The notes below the pieces were generated by a model. It saw only the letters and a list, made by a program, of their open reading frames with translations, was not told the origin of the DNA and did not search any database. 44,566 nucleotides of DNA from a virus. The stretch covers positions 1 through 44,566 of the IMG/VR virus record IMGVR_UViG_3300034093_000452. One strand, written 5' to 3'. Position 1 is the first letter of the stretch; each line of letters begins with the position of its first letter. Shown here piece by piece: positions 1 through 8,375 of this stretch. The position numbers and the translations under genes were made by a program.

Positions 1-2
1 AG

Positions 3-674
3 TTGTTGCCTGGTTCGTTCAATCAGACATTCATCGGTGATGTGCTTACATTCCCGGTCAAGGATGTTAACGTGGTCTTGGAGAATATGACTCCGGTGGC
101 CAAGGACAACTCAACCATGAAAGACTTCGATGCTGTAGTTGTTTACAACATCAATTCACAGAATGTTGCCGAACTTTATTCAACCAAGAACAAATCGTTC
201 CACGCTGAATTCAAAGGTGACACTTATGTGATGTACAACTATGTGGTTCAGAATGCTCGTAATGCTATCTACAAAGCCGCACGAAAGTACGAAGCATTGG
301 ATATGGCAGACAACCGCACTGACATGGAAAACTACATTAAGGAAGAAATTGTTCGCAACCTTTCTGAAGAAAAGTTGGACGGTTCCATTATGATCAGTCA
401 GGTTATGATTCGTAATGTACTGCCAAGTGATACTGTTGTTGAGTCGGCTAACGCATTGGTTCGTAGTAAGAACGAACTCAAGCAGAAGGAAGTTGAAGTT
501 AAGACTGCCGAAGCTGAAAGCCGTCGTATGGCAGCACTTGCAAATAACTCAGGTGCTAGTATTGCATTCATGCAGGCACAAGCCATGTTGAATATCTCAG
601 AAGGTATCAAGAATGGACAAGTACAGACCATTGTTGTTCCAAGCAACTTCAATGCATTGATGATGCCTAAGTAA
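3..674 (+). CDS. SPFH/prohibitin (band 7) family protein, 5' partial
   Basis: The reading frame is open at the left edge, so the N-terminus (usually a membrane anchor) is missing. The 223 visible residues look like the body of an SPFH domain followed by the alanine/glutamate-rich helix typical of the family (about residues 155-200, with AEAESRRMAALA). SPFH proteins form large ring or cage assemblies on membranes; bacterial HflK/HflC members bind and restrain the FtsH protease. In this phage the role is unknown. A BI-1 protein, another family linked to FtsH, is encoded at 11097. A hairpin terminator follows the stop codon. Family assignment is fairly sure; function is inference. Confidence 0.8.
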   Translation: MLPGSFNQTFIGDVLTFPVKDVNVVLENMTPVAKDNSTMKDFDAVVVYNINSQNVAELYSTKNKSFHAEFKGDTYVMYNYVVQNARNAIYKAARKYEALDMADNRTDMENYIKEEIVRNLSEEKLDGSIMISQVMIRNVLPSDTVVESANALVRSKNELKQKEVEVKTAEAESRRMAALANNSGASIAFMQAQAMLNISEGIKNGQVQTIVVPSNFNALMMPK

Positions 675-692
675 TTAGACAAAAAGAAGAAC

Positions 693-714
693 AAGGGCTG
701 TCACGGCCCTTTTT
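693..714 (+). terminator. Rho-independent terminator after the SPFH gene
   Basis: A 6-bp stem AAGGGC/GCCCTT (693-698 with 706-711) with a 7-base loop runs straight into a T tract. It lies 19 bases after the stop codon of the SPFH gene and closes that transcript. Confidence 0.8.
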
Positions 715-727
715 CAGAGAAAGCATA

Positions 728-838
728 ATGTATATCACAAACAAATACGATTCAATCCGACTGCCCAATGAACCAGGCATGTTGGAATGGTTGCAAGAAC
801 ACTATCCCTACTCAGGATATAAGGTGGTAGAAAAATGA
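728..838 (+). CDS. Small hypothetical protein (36 aa)
   Basis: ATG at 728 opens a 36-residue frame (starts MYITNKYDSIRLPNEPG) whose TGA overlaps the ATG of the next gene as ATGA. It is the first of four tiny genes chained by the same 4-bp overlap, which supports it as a translated gene. It has no transmembrane segment or known motif. No function can be assigned. Confidence 0.6.
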   Translation: MYITNKYDSIRLPNEPGMLEWLQEHYPYSGYKVVEK

Positions 839-1059
839 AAATCAAAAACGCTGTGGGCACACGAGGATTTATTCTGGACACACTGAACGGATATGTATTC
901 CGTGTATATCACGACAAAGGTGGATTCACGGACTATGACCTGCGTCATGGTGATTTAGAAGTTACAATAGTAGATGAGGATGCTTACTTCTACCCTAATG
1001 ACAAAGACGGCGGCACATTGGACTATAGTCCAGAAACACAGGGGCTTGATATAAAATGA
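835..1059 (+). CDS. Hypothetical protein (74 aa)
   Basis: Second gene of the ATGA-coupled chain. It is acidic toward the C-terminus and rich in aromatic residues (YVFRVYHDKGGFTDYDL around residues 20-37), which suggests a small beta-rich soluble fold. I do not recognise the family. Both ends overlap neighbours by 4 bases, so translation is probably coupled. Confidence 0.65.
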   Translation: MKIKNAVGTRGFILDTLNGYVFRVYHDKGGFTDYDLRHGDLEVTIVDEDAYFYPNDKDGGTLDYSPETQGLDIK

Positions 1060-1238
1060 AAGACGAAAGTCATTTACCAGTAAGTGAACAGAGTCTTATA
1101 TTCCGCCTACGCAAGCGAGCAGAGATTCGCAGACAGATCAAAGACCGTAAATCAGTACAGGAAGGCACGCCAGACCGTATTGCAGATTTGTTAGAAGAAG
1201 CAGCCGATGAGATTGATCGATTAAATAGTACACAATGA
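1056..1238 (+). CDS. Hypothetical protein (60 aa)
   Basis: Third gene of the chain. The C-terminal half (PDRIADLLEEAADEIDRLN, about residues 39-57) is an amphipathic helix of a type common in small phage proteins, where such tails often form helical pairs. The middle is strongly basic (RLRKRAEIRRQIKDRK). No function is assigned. Confidence 0.65.
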   Translation: MKDESHLPVSEQSLIFRLRKRAEIRRQIKDRKSVQEGTPDRIADLLEEAADEIDRLNSTQ

Positions 1239-1408
1239 ATGATATCGATAAACTTATTTTTCTCAAAGAAGAAGAGATTCAAAAGTACAGACTTGCATCA
1301 AAAGATTTTCCCGTAGAACTAAGAAGAAGATTTTCTGTACATTATATTAAAATGTTAGAAGATCAACTTAATAAATTGCGGCTACAAAAATCAAAAGCAT
1401 CTAATTAA
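1235..1408 (+). CDS. Hypothetical protein (57 aa)
   Basis: ATG at 1235 overlaps the previous TGA as ATGA, and the frame runs 57 residues to TAA at 1406-1408. The protein is highly charged and predicted mostly helical (KEEEIQKYRLASKDF, then KMLEDQLNKLRLQK), possibly a short coiled coil. It is followed after 4 bases by the glycosyltransferase gene. Function unknown. Confidence 0.6.
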   Translation: MNDIDKLIFLKEEEIQKYRLASKDFPVELRRRFSVHYIKMLEDQLNKLRLQKSKASN

Positions 1409-1412
1409 CTCT

Positions 1413-2435
1413 ATGCCTACAATTCATATATTAAGCAATCCAACCGGTCCTGTTCATATTAATAACAGGACCGATCCCTTTTCTATAGCGGTAATAAAAT
1501 TTATCAACAACATGATGCCTCTAGGATGGGACTGTATCCATTACGGTATAGTGGGCTGTAAAGTAGATTGTGAAACTGTAATTTGTTTAGATGAGATATA
1601 CCCACACAGAAATTCTTGTATAGACAAATACAATATAAGAGCAGCCGGTGAAATTAAATCCCGAAAATCTCCCGGAGATATTATAGTTTGCTTTCATGGT
1701 TGGGAAAATCAAGTTGCCGCCGAAGCCAATAACGATCTTATTATCATCGAACCTAGCATAGGCTACGACACTAAGGCAGTGTTCGCACCTTATAGAGTAT
1801 TTGTCAGCTATGCCCAAATGCACATGTTCTACGGTGAGAGAAAGATGTTAATGGCTCCTAGCTGGTATGACGCTGTTATACCAAATGCATTTTCACCAGA
1901 CGAGTTTGAATTCTCTAAGGCAAAGAAAGATTATATTCTTTACTTTGGTAGAGTTATTGAAAACAAAGGTCTTAATATTGCTATACAAGCTACAAAAGAA
2001 ACAGGACATAAATTGATTGTAGCAGGTCCCGGAGATCTAGCAGACATGGGTTATTCTGAAATTCCTAGTCATGTAGAAGTGTTTGGTGTGGCAAATGCAG
2101 AACAGCGTAAAGTATTAATGCGAGATGCAAAGGCGATCATAGGACCGACTTACTACGTTGAACCTTTTGGCAATATGGTTGCTGAAGGCTACTTCTCCGG
2201 CACCCCAGCTATTACCACAGACTGGGGGGGCTTTACAGAAACAGTTGTACAAGGTGTAACTGGATTCCGTTGTAGAGAGTTTAAAGAATTTGTCGACGCA
2301 TTGAATAACATTGACAAGATAGACCCCAAAGTTTGCCGAGACTGGGCAATGAAACACTACTCTGAAGAAGTTGTACATAAACAACTCGATGAATATTTTA
2401 AAAAATTATTAACAGGCAACTTTTATAGATCATGA
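1413..2435 (+). CDS. Glycosyltransferase, GT4-like (GT-B fold)
   Basis: A 340-residue protein with the two-domain GT-B layout. The C-terminal half shows the donor-binding core: YFGRVIENKGLNIAIQA (about residue 172 on) and the E-x7-E signature in VEPFGNMVAEGYFSGTPAI, as in family GT4 retaining transferases. It should transfer a sugar from a nucleotide donor; acceptor and sugar are unknown. It opens a coupled cluster of GT-like and 2OG-oxygenase-like genes (1413-4497), with the next ATG overlapping its stop. Enzyme class is clear; target is inference. Confidence 0.85.
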   Translation: MPTIHILSNPTGPVHINNRTDPFSIAVIKFINNMMPLGWDCIHYGIVGCKVDCETVICLDEIYPHRNSCIDKYNIRAAGEIKSRKSPGDIIVCFHGWENQVAAEANNDLIIIEPSIGYDTKAVFAPYRVFVSYAQMHMFYGERKMLMAPSWYDAVIPNAFSPDEFEFSKAKKDYILYFGRVIENKGLNIAIQATKETGHKLIVAGPGDLADMGYSEIPSHVEVFGVANAEQRKVLMRDAKAIIGPTYYVEPFGNMVAEGYFSGTPAITTDWGGFTETVVQGVTGFRCREFKEFVDALNNIDKIDPKVCRDWAMKHYSEEVVHKQLDEYFKKLLTGNFYRS

Positions 2436-3193
2436 AGAAAGCAATACTGGTTACTAGCGTCATTGATGTTGATAATACCTATCCACTTACCTACAGTAAT
2501 GTAAGATCTATCTTCAGTAATGAAGAACGATTAAGACAAACTATTTTTACTCTATCATCTTTAGATAGAATAATAGACGACGAAACAACTATATTTTTAG
2601 TTGACTCATCTAAAAATTCTGCACACTACAAAGCAGTACTTGCCTACCAACCAAATCTTGTTTTTATTAATGTAGCAGAAGAATTTCCCGACTTATTTGA
2701 TATTATTAGAACACACTCTCACAAGAGTCACTGTGAAACAATATTACAACTTGCATTCTTTAATAGATATAAAGATTTGCTCAAAGAATATGACTTCTTT
2801 TTTAAATTAAGTGGAAGATATTTCTTTGATCGGTCGTTTAACCTAACTCATTGTACAAATGAAAATACAGGGAAATTGTTTTTTAAACATCCGTTAAAAT
2901 TTGAGTGGCAGGATACTTGGCCCTATGAAATGGTAGATAGACGAAGTACCCAGCAAGATAACACGCTTAGACAATATTGCTCAGTGCTTTATGGATGGAC
3001 TTCTGAGTATCATGAAAAAATGCTAGACATCTATAGAGTGATTGCAGAATTTACGAATAACCCCAATGGTATAGCATATGATCTTGAAACCTTGTTATAT
3101 TTCTTTACTAGACCTTACGAAAAAGACATAGTAGAAACTGACTGGAAAATATATGGCTGGGAAGGAGTTAGTGGAACATACATGAGGTATTAA
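2432..3193 (+). CDS. Putative glycosyltransferase-like protein
   Basis: The 253-residue protein starts with a beta-strand (KKAILVTSVIDVDN), has an FLVDSSKN stretch near residue 55 where GT-A proteins place their nucleotide-binding acid, and carries FFFKLSGRYFF near residue 122, a motif I associate with poorly described sugar transferases in polysaccharide clusters. There is no clear DXD. It overlaps the GT4 gene by 4 bases and abuts the DUF6445-like gene with no gap. GT assignment rests on fold pattern and context, so it is moderate. Confidence 0.55.
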   Translation: MKKAILVTSVIDVDNTYPLTYSNVRSIFSNEERLRQTIFTLSSLDRIIDDETTIFLVDSSKNSAHYKAVLAYQPNLVFINVAEEFPDLFDIIRTHSHKSHCETILQLAFFNRYKDLLKEYDFFFKLSGRYFFDRSFNLTHCTNENTGKLFFKHPLKFEWQDTWPYEMVDRRSTQQDNTLRQYCSVLYGWTSEYHEKMLDIYRVIAEFTNNPNGIAYDLETLLYFFTRPYEKDIVETDWKIYGWEGVSGTYMRY

Positions 3194-3742
3194 ATGAATT
3201 TAGAATTATTAGTTATCGATAACTTTTATGAGAACCCAGACATTGTTAGAAATTATGCATTGTCTCAAGACTTCTCGGTAAAAGGAAATTATCCCGGATC
3301 AAGAACTAAACCTTATCTACCGGACGATGTTAAATCCTGTATCGAATACTGGATGGCATTTGCAGGGCCGGTTACTCACTGGTTTGAAGATCAAGGTTAC
3401 ACCGGAGCCTTTCAATTAGCCACAGCTCAAGACAGAACATGGATACATGCCGACCATCATAATATGTGGGCAGGTGTTTGTTACCTAACTCCAGATGCTC
3501 CACATACAGGTGGAACTGCATTTTATCGTCACAAAGAAACTGGAGAATTTAGAAGATCTAACAAAGACCACGAAGGTTATGATTATACTAAATGGGATCA
3601 ATTTGATAGAGTAGGAAACAAATACAACAGGCTAATAATTTATCGAGGTGATCTATATCACGCAAGTTTAGATTATTTTGGTAACAGCAACGAAACTGGC
3701 AGACTTTTCCAAACTTTCTTCTTTAATACTGAGAGAATCTAA
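3194..3742 (+). CDS. 2OG-Fe(II) oxygenase-like protein (DUF6445 type)
   Basis: A 182-residue protein with a plausible double-stranded beta-helix iron site: His85-x-Asp87 in WIHADHH, His156 in LYHASLDYFG, and Arg170 in GRLFQTFFF as a possible 2-oxoglutarate contact. The N-terminus (LLVIDNFYENPDIVRNYAL) resembles DUF6445. Such enzymes hydroxylate side chains or small molecules using O2 and 2-oxoglutarate. It lies inside a run of GT genes, which suggests it modifies the same acceptor or its sugar. Substrate unknown. Confidence 0.7.
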   Translation: MNLELLVIDNFYENPDIVRNYALSQDFSVKGNYPGSRTKPYLPDDVKSCIEYWMAFAGPVTHWFEDQGYTGAFQLATAQDRTWIHADHHNMWAGVCYLTPDAPHTGGTAFYRHKETGEFRRSNKDHEGYDYTKWDQFDRVGNKYNRLIIYRGDLYHASLDYFGNSNETGRLFQTFFFNTERI

Positions 3743-4497
3743 TGACCTATAAAATTTGTCAGGTAATATTTTCAACTAACAGACTAGAGTACTTGACTCG
3801 TACACTAAGAGCACAGCGTAATATAAATTATTACGGATGCGAAGTACATAAAATTTTCATCGATGATTATCCTAAAACTCGAAACGATTTGATGATCACA
3901 GAGCTGGTTAAGTTGTACGGCTATAATGAAATTATTTTGCATCCAGAAAATCTAGGGTTGAGTGTAACATGGAGTCAATTCTGGGACCTAATGAAAGAAA
4001 GAGATTATGACTACATATGGCACCAAGAAGATGACGTAGAAATACTAGAACCTGTACTAGTCACCGACCTTATAGAGCTATTGCAAAAAGATCAAGAATT
4101 GGGACAGGTTCAGTTAGCAAGACAAGCATGGTACGGTCACGAAACGGATCCGATTGCTGACAGATCAGATCATATCTATAAGAATTTTCGTTATACAAAA
4201 AATAGCTTGATTTTTAGTCCCATGGCAAGTTTATATTCATTAGATAGGGTTAAGGTGGACTATAGAAAATTCTACGATTTTAATTTAAATGAAGGGCTTG
4301 TAGGTAAAGTACTACACGAACAGTACGGCATGGTGTCTGCGAATATTAGAAATTATTATGGAAGAAAACTAATTAATCACATAGGCGAGTGGTTCGTAGG
4401 TAAAAGAGTGTTACCAAACGAACCAAATTATGATCAATTTGCCCACTATGATCCCGATAAAAAGTACCACTCTAGAGACGGCAGAGATTATCAATGA
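3742..4497 (+). CDS. Putative GT-A glycosyltransferase
   Basis: 251 residues beginning KICQVIFSTNRLEYLTRTL, a typical GT-A first strand and helix. YIWHQEDDVEIL (about residues 92-103) supplies the acidic cluster where GT-A enzymes hold the divalent metal, and ENLGLSVTWSQFW before it matches the nucleotide-binding loop region. The start shares one base with the upstream stop, and the stop overlaps the dCMP deaminase start by 4 bases. Sugar and acceptor are unknown. Confidence 0.7.
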   Translation: MTYKICQVIFSTNRLEYLTRTLRAQRNINYYGCEVHKIFIDDYPKTRNDLMITELVKLYGYNEIILHPENLGLSVTWSQFWDLMKERDYDYIWHQEDDVEILEPVLVTDLIELLQKDQELGQVQLARQAWYGHETDPIADRSDHIYKNFRYTKNSLIFSPMASLYSLDRVKVDYRKFYDFNLNEGLVGKVLHEQYGMVSANIRNYYGRKLINHIGEWFVGKRVLPNEPNYDQFAHYDPDKKYHSRDGRDYQ

Positions 4498-5027
4498 AAG
4501 AAAAATACATAGACATGTATATGGATTGGGCTTTAAGAGCTGCTGAACTTAGCCACGCCATTAGACTTCAGGTAGGTGCGGTTATTGTTAAAGATGGTTC
4601 AGTTATTAGCTACGGCTACAACGGAATGCCTGCGGGCTGGGATAATGACTGTGAAGATAAAGTTTGGGATTCGGGTGCAGGTGGTTGGCTTGACCCAGAG
4701 GAGTTCGATGCTAAGTACCCGCACGAAGGATGGCACGAAGGTGCTCAACGAAATGTTCGTTACGGATTAAAAACTAAACCAGAGGTATTACATGCTGAAT
4801 CCAATGCGATTGCGAAGCTGGCCAAGTCGAGCCAAAGCGGCCGTGATGCTGATATTTTTATTACTCACGCTCCTTGTTTGGATTGTGCCAAACTTATATA
4901 CCAAAGCGGCATATCTAGCGTATACTATCGCAATAGTTATAGGGACATGGCGGGCGTAGAATTTTTAGAGAAGAGTGGTCTTAGCGTCATTAAAGTAGCA
5001 CATAATGAAAGTGTAAGTGATAACTAA
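4494..5027 (+). CDS. Deoxycytidylate (dCMP) deaminase
   Basis: Makes dUMP from dCMP, feeding dTTP synthesis during phage replication. The zinc site is complete: His100-Ala-Glu102 (HAE, with Glu as proton shuttle) and PCLDC with Cys128 and Cys131. The insert between about residues 50 and 92 before HAE is usual in the phage and eukaryotic dCMP deaminase group. 177 residues matches the family. It is coupled by ATGA to the GT gene upstream, and a late-promoter-like ACTAAATA overlaps its end. Confidence 0.93.
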   Translation: MKEKYIDMYMDWALRAAELSHAIRLQVGAVIVKDGSVISYGYNGMPAGWDNDCEDKVWDSGAGGWLDPEEFDAKYPHEGWHEGAQRNVRYGLKTKPEVLHAESNAIAKLAKSSQSGRDADIFITHAPCLDCAKLIYQSGISSVYYRNSYRDMAGVEFLEKSGLSVIKVAHNESVSDN

Positions 5028-5030
5028 ATA
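5023..5030 (+). promoter_or_regulatory. Late-promoter-like motif ACTAAATA
   Basis: The octamer resembles the T4-type late promoter (TATAAATA). It ends 17 bases before the start of the metalloprotease gene, a spacing similar to other such motifs in this window. Confidence 0.45.
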
Positions 5031-5047
5031 TATTACAAGGTGGAAAC

Positions 5048-5782
5048 ATGACTACACCAAGAGTACGATTCAATTGGTCTATGCTAGATCGAGAAACTAT
5101 CGCCAGTTTCCTGTACTCTCTTTATCCGGAATTAGTCGGGCAACAGCTTACTATAGAAAAATTCCACAGCAAAATTACCAATCATTTAAAAAAATTAGCG
5201 CCAGTTAGGTTTAAACGAAGTACTAATTTTAAAGTAGAATCCAATCAAGTTTGGGTGGGCGGAACATATTATAGTGAGTGGGACCAAGATAAAAAGAAGG
5301 CTGTAGAGATAATATTTGTTTATTCGTTGTTTGACGAGCATATATGCATAACTAAAAAACGCTACAAGGGAATGTGTTATACAGTAGCAGACACCCTACT
5401 ACACGAATTGATACACATGAGGCAGTATCGTAGGCGTAAATTTAAAATTATTCCAGATTATGCCAGCACTGCAAACAAAACAGAAGTGCAAATGGAGCAG
5501 AGTTATTTGGGCTGTTCCGATGAAATAGATGCATACGGATTCAATATCGCTTGTGAATTAATAGACAAATTTAAAGGTGATGTGGACCAAATCGTCGACT
5601 ACCTAAGTGAAAACCAAAAAGGCATCAGACGACGTCACAACAGTTGGAGAATGTATTTAAGAGCATTCCAACACGATCACAACCATCCCATTATTCAACG
5701 ATTAAAAAAGAAAGTAGTTCGATATCTACCGCAAGCAGCCATTGGTAAACCTTACCGTAATAAAGACTGGATAGACCGTTGA
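5048..5782 (+). CDS. Zincin-type metalloprotease-like protein
   Basis: A 244-residue protein with a clear HExxH zinc motif, His119-Glu120-Leu-Ile-His123 (HELIHMRQYR), and an acidic CSDEIDAYG segment near residues 156-164 that could give the third ligand. The N-terminal 110 residues are mixed alpha/beta. The layout recalls SprT-like and related phage zincins, but no known subfamily is certain. It has AAGGTGG just before the ATG as ribosome-binding site and a CTAAATA motif upstream. Its target may be a virion or host protein. Its 3' end carries the -35 box of the next promoter. Confidence 0.7.
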   Translation: MTTPRVRFNWSMLDRETIASFLYSLYPELVGQQLTIEKFHSKITNHLKKLAPVRFKRSTNFKVESNQVWVGGTYYSEWDQDKKKAVEIIFVYSLFDEHICITKKRYKGMCYTVADTLLHELIHMRQYRRRKFKIIPDYASTANKTEVQMEQSYLGCSDEIDAYGFNIACELIDKFKGDVDQIVDYLSENQKGIRRRHNSWRMYLRAFQHDHNHPIIQRLKKKVVRYLPQAAIGKPYRNKDWIDR

Positions 5783-5807
5783 CATGCAATGTTAATACTG
5801 CTATACT
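5779..5807 (+). promoter_or_regulatory. Strong sigma70-type promoter, leaderless start
   Basis: TTGACA (5779-5784), a 17-base spacer and TATACT (5802-5807). The ATG at 5814 begins 6 bases after the -10, where transcription should start, so the mRNA is predicted leaderless. A perfect 7-bp inverted repeat ATACTGC/GCAGTAT (5795-5801, 5809-5815) brackets the -10 and could be an operator. Confidence 0.85.
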
Positions 5808-5813
5808 AGCAGT

Positions 5814-6041
5814 ATGACATACACTCTATACAAAAGTCAAATACGCACTCTCAAACAGAGCGATCCTAAATTCGTAATCTACGACGGATTGATGCAGGCA
5901 CCTCGAGCAGGATTTGAGATCAATCAAAGTTGTCCAAAAGAATACAAGATGATTATCAATGAATGTATTCGTCACGGTTGGCTCAAACCTGTTGCCAATG
6001 TTACAGAGCGTGAACTTATTTTTATGGGGCTCAGTGAATGA
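5814..6041 (+). CDS. Hypothetical protein (75 aa), leaderless
   Basis: The first gene after a near-consensus promoter, with no Shine-Dalgarno sequence; its ATG is predicted to be the 5' end of the transcript. The 75 residues have no known motif; the C-terminal part (MIINECIRHGWLKPVANVTERELIFMGLSE) looks like a compact helix-strand unit. The stop overlaps the ATG of the dehydrogenase gene. Being first on an early-type transcript, it may act soon after infection. Function unknown. Confidence 0.7.
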   Translation: MTYTLYKSQIRTLKQSDPKFVIYDGLMQAPRAGFEINQSCPKEYKMIINECIRHGWLKPVANVTERELIFMGLSE

Positions 6042-6871
6042 CATTAAATACATATATTATGAATTTCCCTTTTTCAAATAACCCAAAAATAGGCATTGTG
6101 GGCCTAGGATTTGTAGGCAGTGCCATTGCTAGATCAATGGAAATCTCAACTGACCTTATACTAGTTGATAAAGATACAACAAAAGGTTCACACACATTTA
6201 AAGATCTCGCCGACTGCGAAGGCGTGTTTGTCTGCGTACCTACTCCAATGGGAGACGATGGCAAATGCGATGCCAGTATATTAGAGTACGTCTTAGAAAA
6301 ACTTAAAGATTACAAAGGCGTTATTATCAGTAAGTGTACTGCACCACCTAGTGTGTACCAAACTCTAAATGATCAGTACCCTAATCTAGTTCATGCTCCG
6401 GAGTTTCTAACTGCTGCCAATGCTGAGAGAGATTATATAAATGGCAAGTTTGCCATTATCGGCGGTAGCGTAGGTGCATATCAGCGTGATGCAGAACGCA
6501 TTATTCGGCTTGGGCAAACTGCATTAGAACAGGTACAGCATTGCACTATCCAAGAAGCCGCACTGAGCAAATATGCTATCAATTCATTCCTATCGACTAA
6601 GGTTACGTTTATGAATGAGTTATATGCCCTTGCTACTAAAACAGGGCAAGATTATAATAAGATTGCCAGTATGATTACAATGGATAGTCGTATTGGCAAT
6701 AGTCATATGAAGGTGCCAGGACCCGACGGCGAGTTCGGATTTGGCGGTATGTGCTTTCCAAAAGATACTTCTGCTCTATTAAAATACGCAGAACAACAAG
6801 GTGTGCAAATGAATGTTTTGGACTCCGCAGTTAAGAAAAATCTAATACTACGCTTGACTGAACCTAAATAA
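6038..6871 (+). CDS. UDP-glucose/GDP-mannose dehydrogenase family protein, short form
   Basis: NAD-binding GLGFVGS (residues 22-28) and the catalytic-cysteine motif GFGGMCFPKD (Cys239) place it among the dehydrogenases that oxidise the C6 of UDP-glucose or a similar sugar to a uronate. At 277 residues it ends about 35 residues after the cysteine; the C-terminal nucleotide-sugar-binding domain of 390-450-residue relatives is absent, and I see no frameshifted remnant before folE. The ATG at 6038 overlaps the upstream stop; ATG at 6059 (MNFPFSNN) is an alternative, preceded by ATTAAATA. Product could feed the UXS-like enzyme at 19864. Activity is uncertain because of the missing domain. Confidence 0.85.
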   Translation: MTLNTYIMNFPFSNNPKIGIVGLGFVGSAIARSMEISTDLILVDKDTTKGSHTFKDLADCEGVFVCVPTPMGDDGKCDASILEYVLEKLKDYKGVIISKCTAPPSVYQTLNDQYPNLVHAPEFLTAANAERDYINGKFAIIGGSVGAYQRDAERIIRLGQTALEQVQHCTIQEAALSKYAINSFLSTKVTFMNELYALATKTGQDYNKIASMITMDSRIGNSHMKVPGPDGEFGFGGMCFPKDTSALLKYAEQQGVQMNVLDSAVKKNLILRLTEPK

Positions 6872-6882
6872 TAATGTATTAT
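6854..6882 (+). promoter_or_regulatory. Sigma70-type promoter for folE
   Basis: TTGACT (6854-6859), 17 bases and TATTAT (6877-6882); a TATAAT overlaps at 6880-6885. It starts inside the 3' end of the dehydrogenase gene. The leader to folE is about 30 bases and holds a CGGAG ribosome-binding site. Confidence 0.75.
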
Positions 6883-6920
6883 AATATACAAGTCATCCAC
6901 GACAATAACTCGGAGAATAA

Positions 6921-7619
6921 ATGGATACAAGTAAAAATCTATCGCAAGTTATCCGCGATCGAATGAAACAAGATAACAAACGCTTCTGGGCAGGCGACAA
7001 CATCAGCGACTATGTCGACAACAATGTTATGCCTGAACTTATTGACGAAGCAACAGAGGCCTTTGAAAAAGTGTTAGATTCACTGTTGATCGATCGTGAA
7101 ACCGACCCCAACAGCAAAGGCACAGCACGTAGACTGGCCAAGATGTACTACAATGAAATAATGGCAGGAAGATATGAAGCAGCACCAGACGCAACAGCAT
7201 TTCCAAACGATTCAGAAGACCGATACGAAGGTATGCTGGTGGTACGTAGTGAGTTGCGCTCTATGTGCAGTCATCATCATCAGCCCGTTAGCGGTGTCGC
7301 TTACATTGGCATCATCGCCGCAGAAAAACTTATTGGTCTTAGCAAGTACACTCGTATTGCTCAGTGGTGTGCTCGTCGCGGGACTCTCCAGGAGGAACTT
7401 TGCAACGACATTGCCCGAGAAATTAGTAAAGCTACTGCCTCAGAAAACGTAGCAGTCTACATTCAAGCAGTACACGGGTGCTGTGAGAATCGTGGCATCA
7501 TGGCGCATAGTTCATTAACTCAAACAACTGTGCTCAAAGGATCATTTAGAGATGATCCAGCTACAAAGAAAGAATTTTTTGATAACATCAAATTACAACA
7601 AGAGTTCGCACCTAGATAA
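6921..7619 (+). CDS. folE: GTP cyclohydrolase I
   Basis: Opens GTP to dihydroneopterin triphosphate. Zinc ligands are visible as Cys116 and His119 in MCSHHHQPVSG and Cys187 in HGCCENRGI, and the family core IGLSKYTRIAQWCARRGTLQEEL is intact. 232 residues is normal. In phages FolE usually feeds 7-deazaguanine (preQ0-type) DNA modification with QueD/QueE/QueC; a QueD-like gene is at 18592, but QueC and QueE are not in this window. It has its own promoter and ribosome-binding site. Confidence 0.95.
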   Translation: MDTSKNLSQVIRDRMKQDNKRFWAGDNISDYVDNNVMPELIDEATEAFEKVLDSLLIDRETDPNSKGTARRLAKMYYNEIMAGRYEAAPDATAFPNDSEDRYEGMLVVRSELRSMCSHHHQPVSGVAYIGIIAAEKLIGLSKYTRIAQWCARRGTLQEELCNDIAREISKATASENVAVYIQAVHGCCENRGIMAHSSLTQTTVLKGSFRDDPATKKEFFDNIKLQQEFAPR

Positions 7620-7631
7620 TTAAGGATAAAA

Positions 7632-8363
7632 ATGAAAAAAGGTAAATTAAACATTCCAAGCCGCCCGACTAACTTGGCTCGCCCGGCAGCTCCGACAGCA
7701 CCAACTACCACTGCGATGCCAACGCAGCCAGGAGGTAAACCGCCATCAATTATGATTGCTGTTCCAGCAATGGAAATGGTCAATGCAGAGTTTGCACAAC
7801 ATCTTGCTATGTCGGCTGCTAATCTAGTAGCACACGGTATTAAGATTAATTGTGCATTTAATATCGGTAGTGTTATTACTATTGCTCGTCGTAACCTAGT
7901 TGACATCTTCTTAAAGAGTGACTTTGATTATATCTGGTGGGTTGACAGTGACATGAAATTCCCAATCGATGCTCCTATTCGTTTACTCAAGCGGAACAAA
8001 GACATTGTGGGTGCTAACTATCGTCGTCGTCGTTTCCCTAATGCAAACTTCACAGGTATGGTTGGATCTAGCGGAAACTTCCGTGAATTCCAAACTACAG
8101 ATAATAGTCCAGCAATGGAACTGATCGATGTTCTACCACACGGTCTAGTACTTTGCAAGCGTGAAGTATATGAAAAAATCCCACAGCCTCATTACTTGCA
8201 AGAGTTTATTCCAGAACTTAATTTGGAAATCGGTGAAGATATCTTCTTCTGTCAACAGGCACAAAAAGCAGGTTACGAGATCTGGTGTGATCAAGAGTTG
8301 AGTCGTGAAACAGCTCATATTGGAATCTTTCACTTCAATTACAATTTAAGTGTTCCTAAATAA
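7632..8363 (+). CDS. GT-A glycosyltransferase-like protein
   Basis: After a proline/alanine/threonine-rich tail of about 38 residues comes a GT-A domain: IMIAVPAMEMVNAEFA, then YIWWVDSDMKFP (about residue 98) with the metal-binding DSD, then VGANYRRRRFP. IGEDIFFCQQAQKAGYEIW near residue 200 fits the catalytic-acid region of GT2-like enzymes. The low-complexity N-terminal tail is unusual and may tether the enzyme. AAGGATAAAAATG supplies a ribosome-binding site. Substrate unknown. Confidence 0.75.
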   Translation: MKKGKLNIPSRPTNLARPAAPTAPTTTAMPTQPGGKPPSIMIAVPAMEMVNAEFAQHLAMSAANLVAHGIKINCAFNIGSVITIARRNLVDIFLKSDFDYIWWVDSDMKFPIDAPIRLLKRNKDIVGANYRRRRFPNANFTGMVGSSGNFREFQTTDNSPAMELIDVLPHGLVLCKREVYEKIPQPHYLQEFIPELNLEIGEDIFFCQQAQKAGYEIWCDQELSRETAHIGIFHFNYNLSVPK

Positions 8364-8375
8364 AAAGGTGAATTT

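Noticed and set aside
7174-7906. Hydrophobic frames overlapping folE and the next gene on both strands
   Set aside because: They lie fully inside genes with clear homology and have no ribosome-binding sites.
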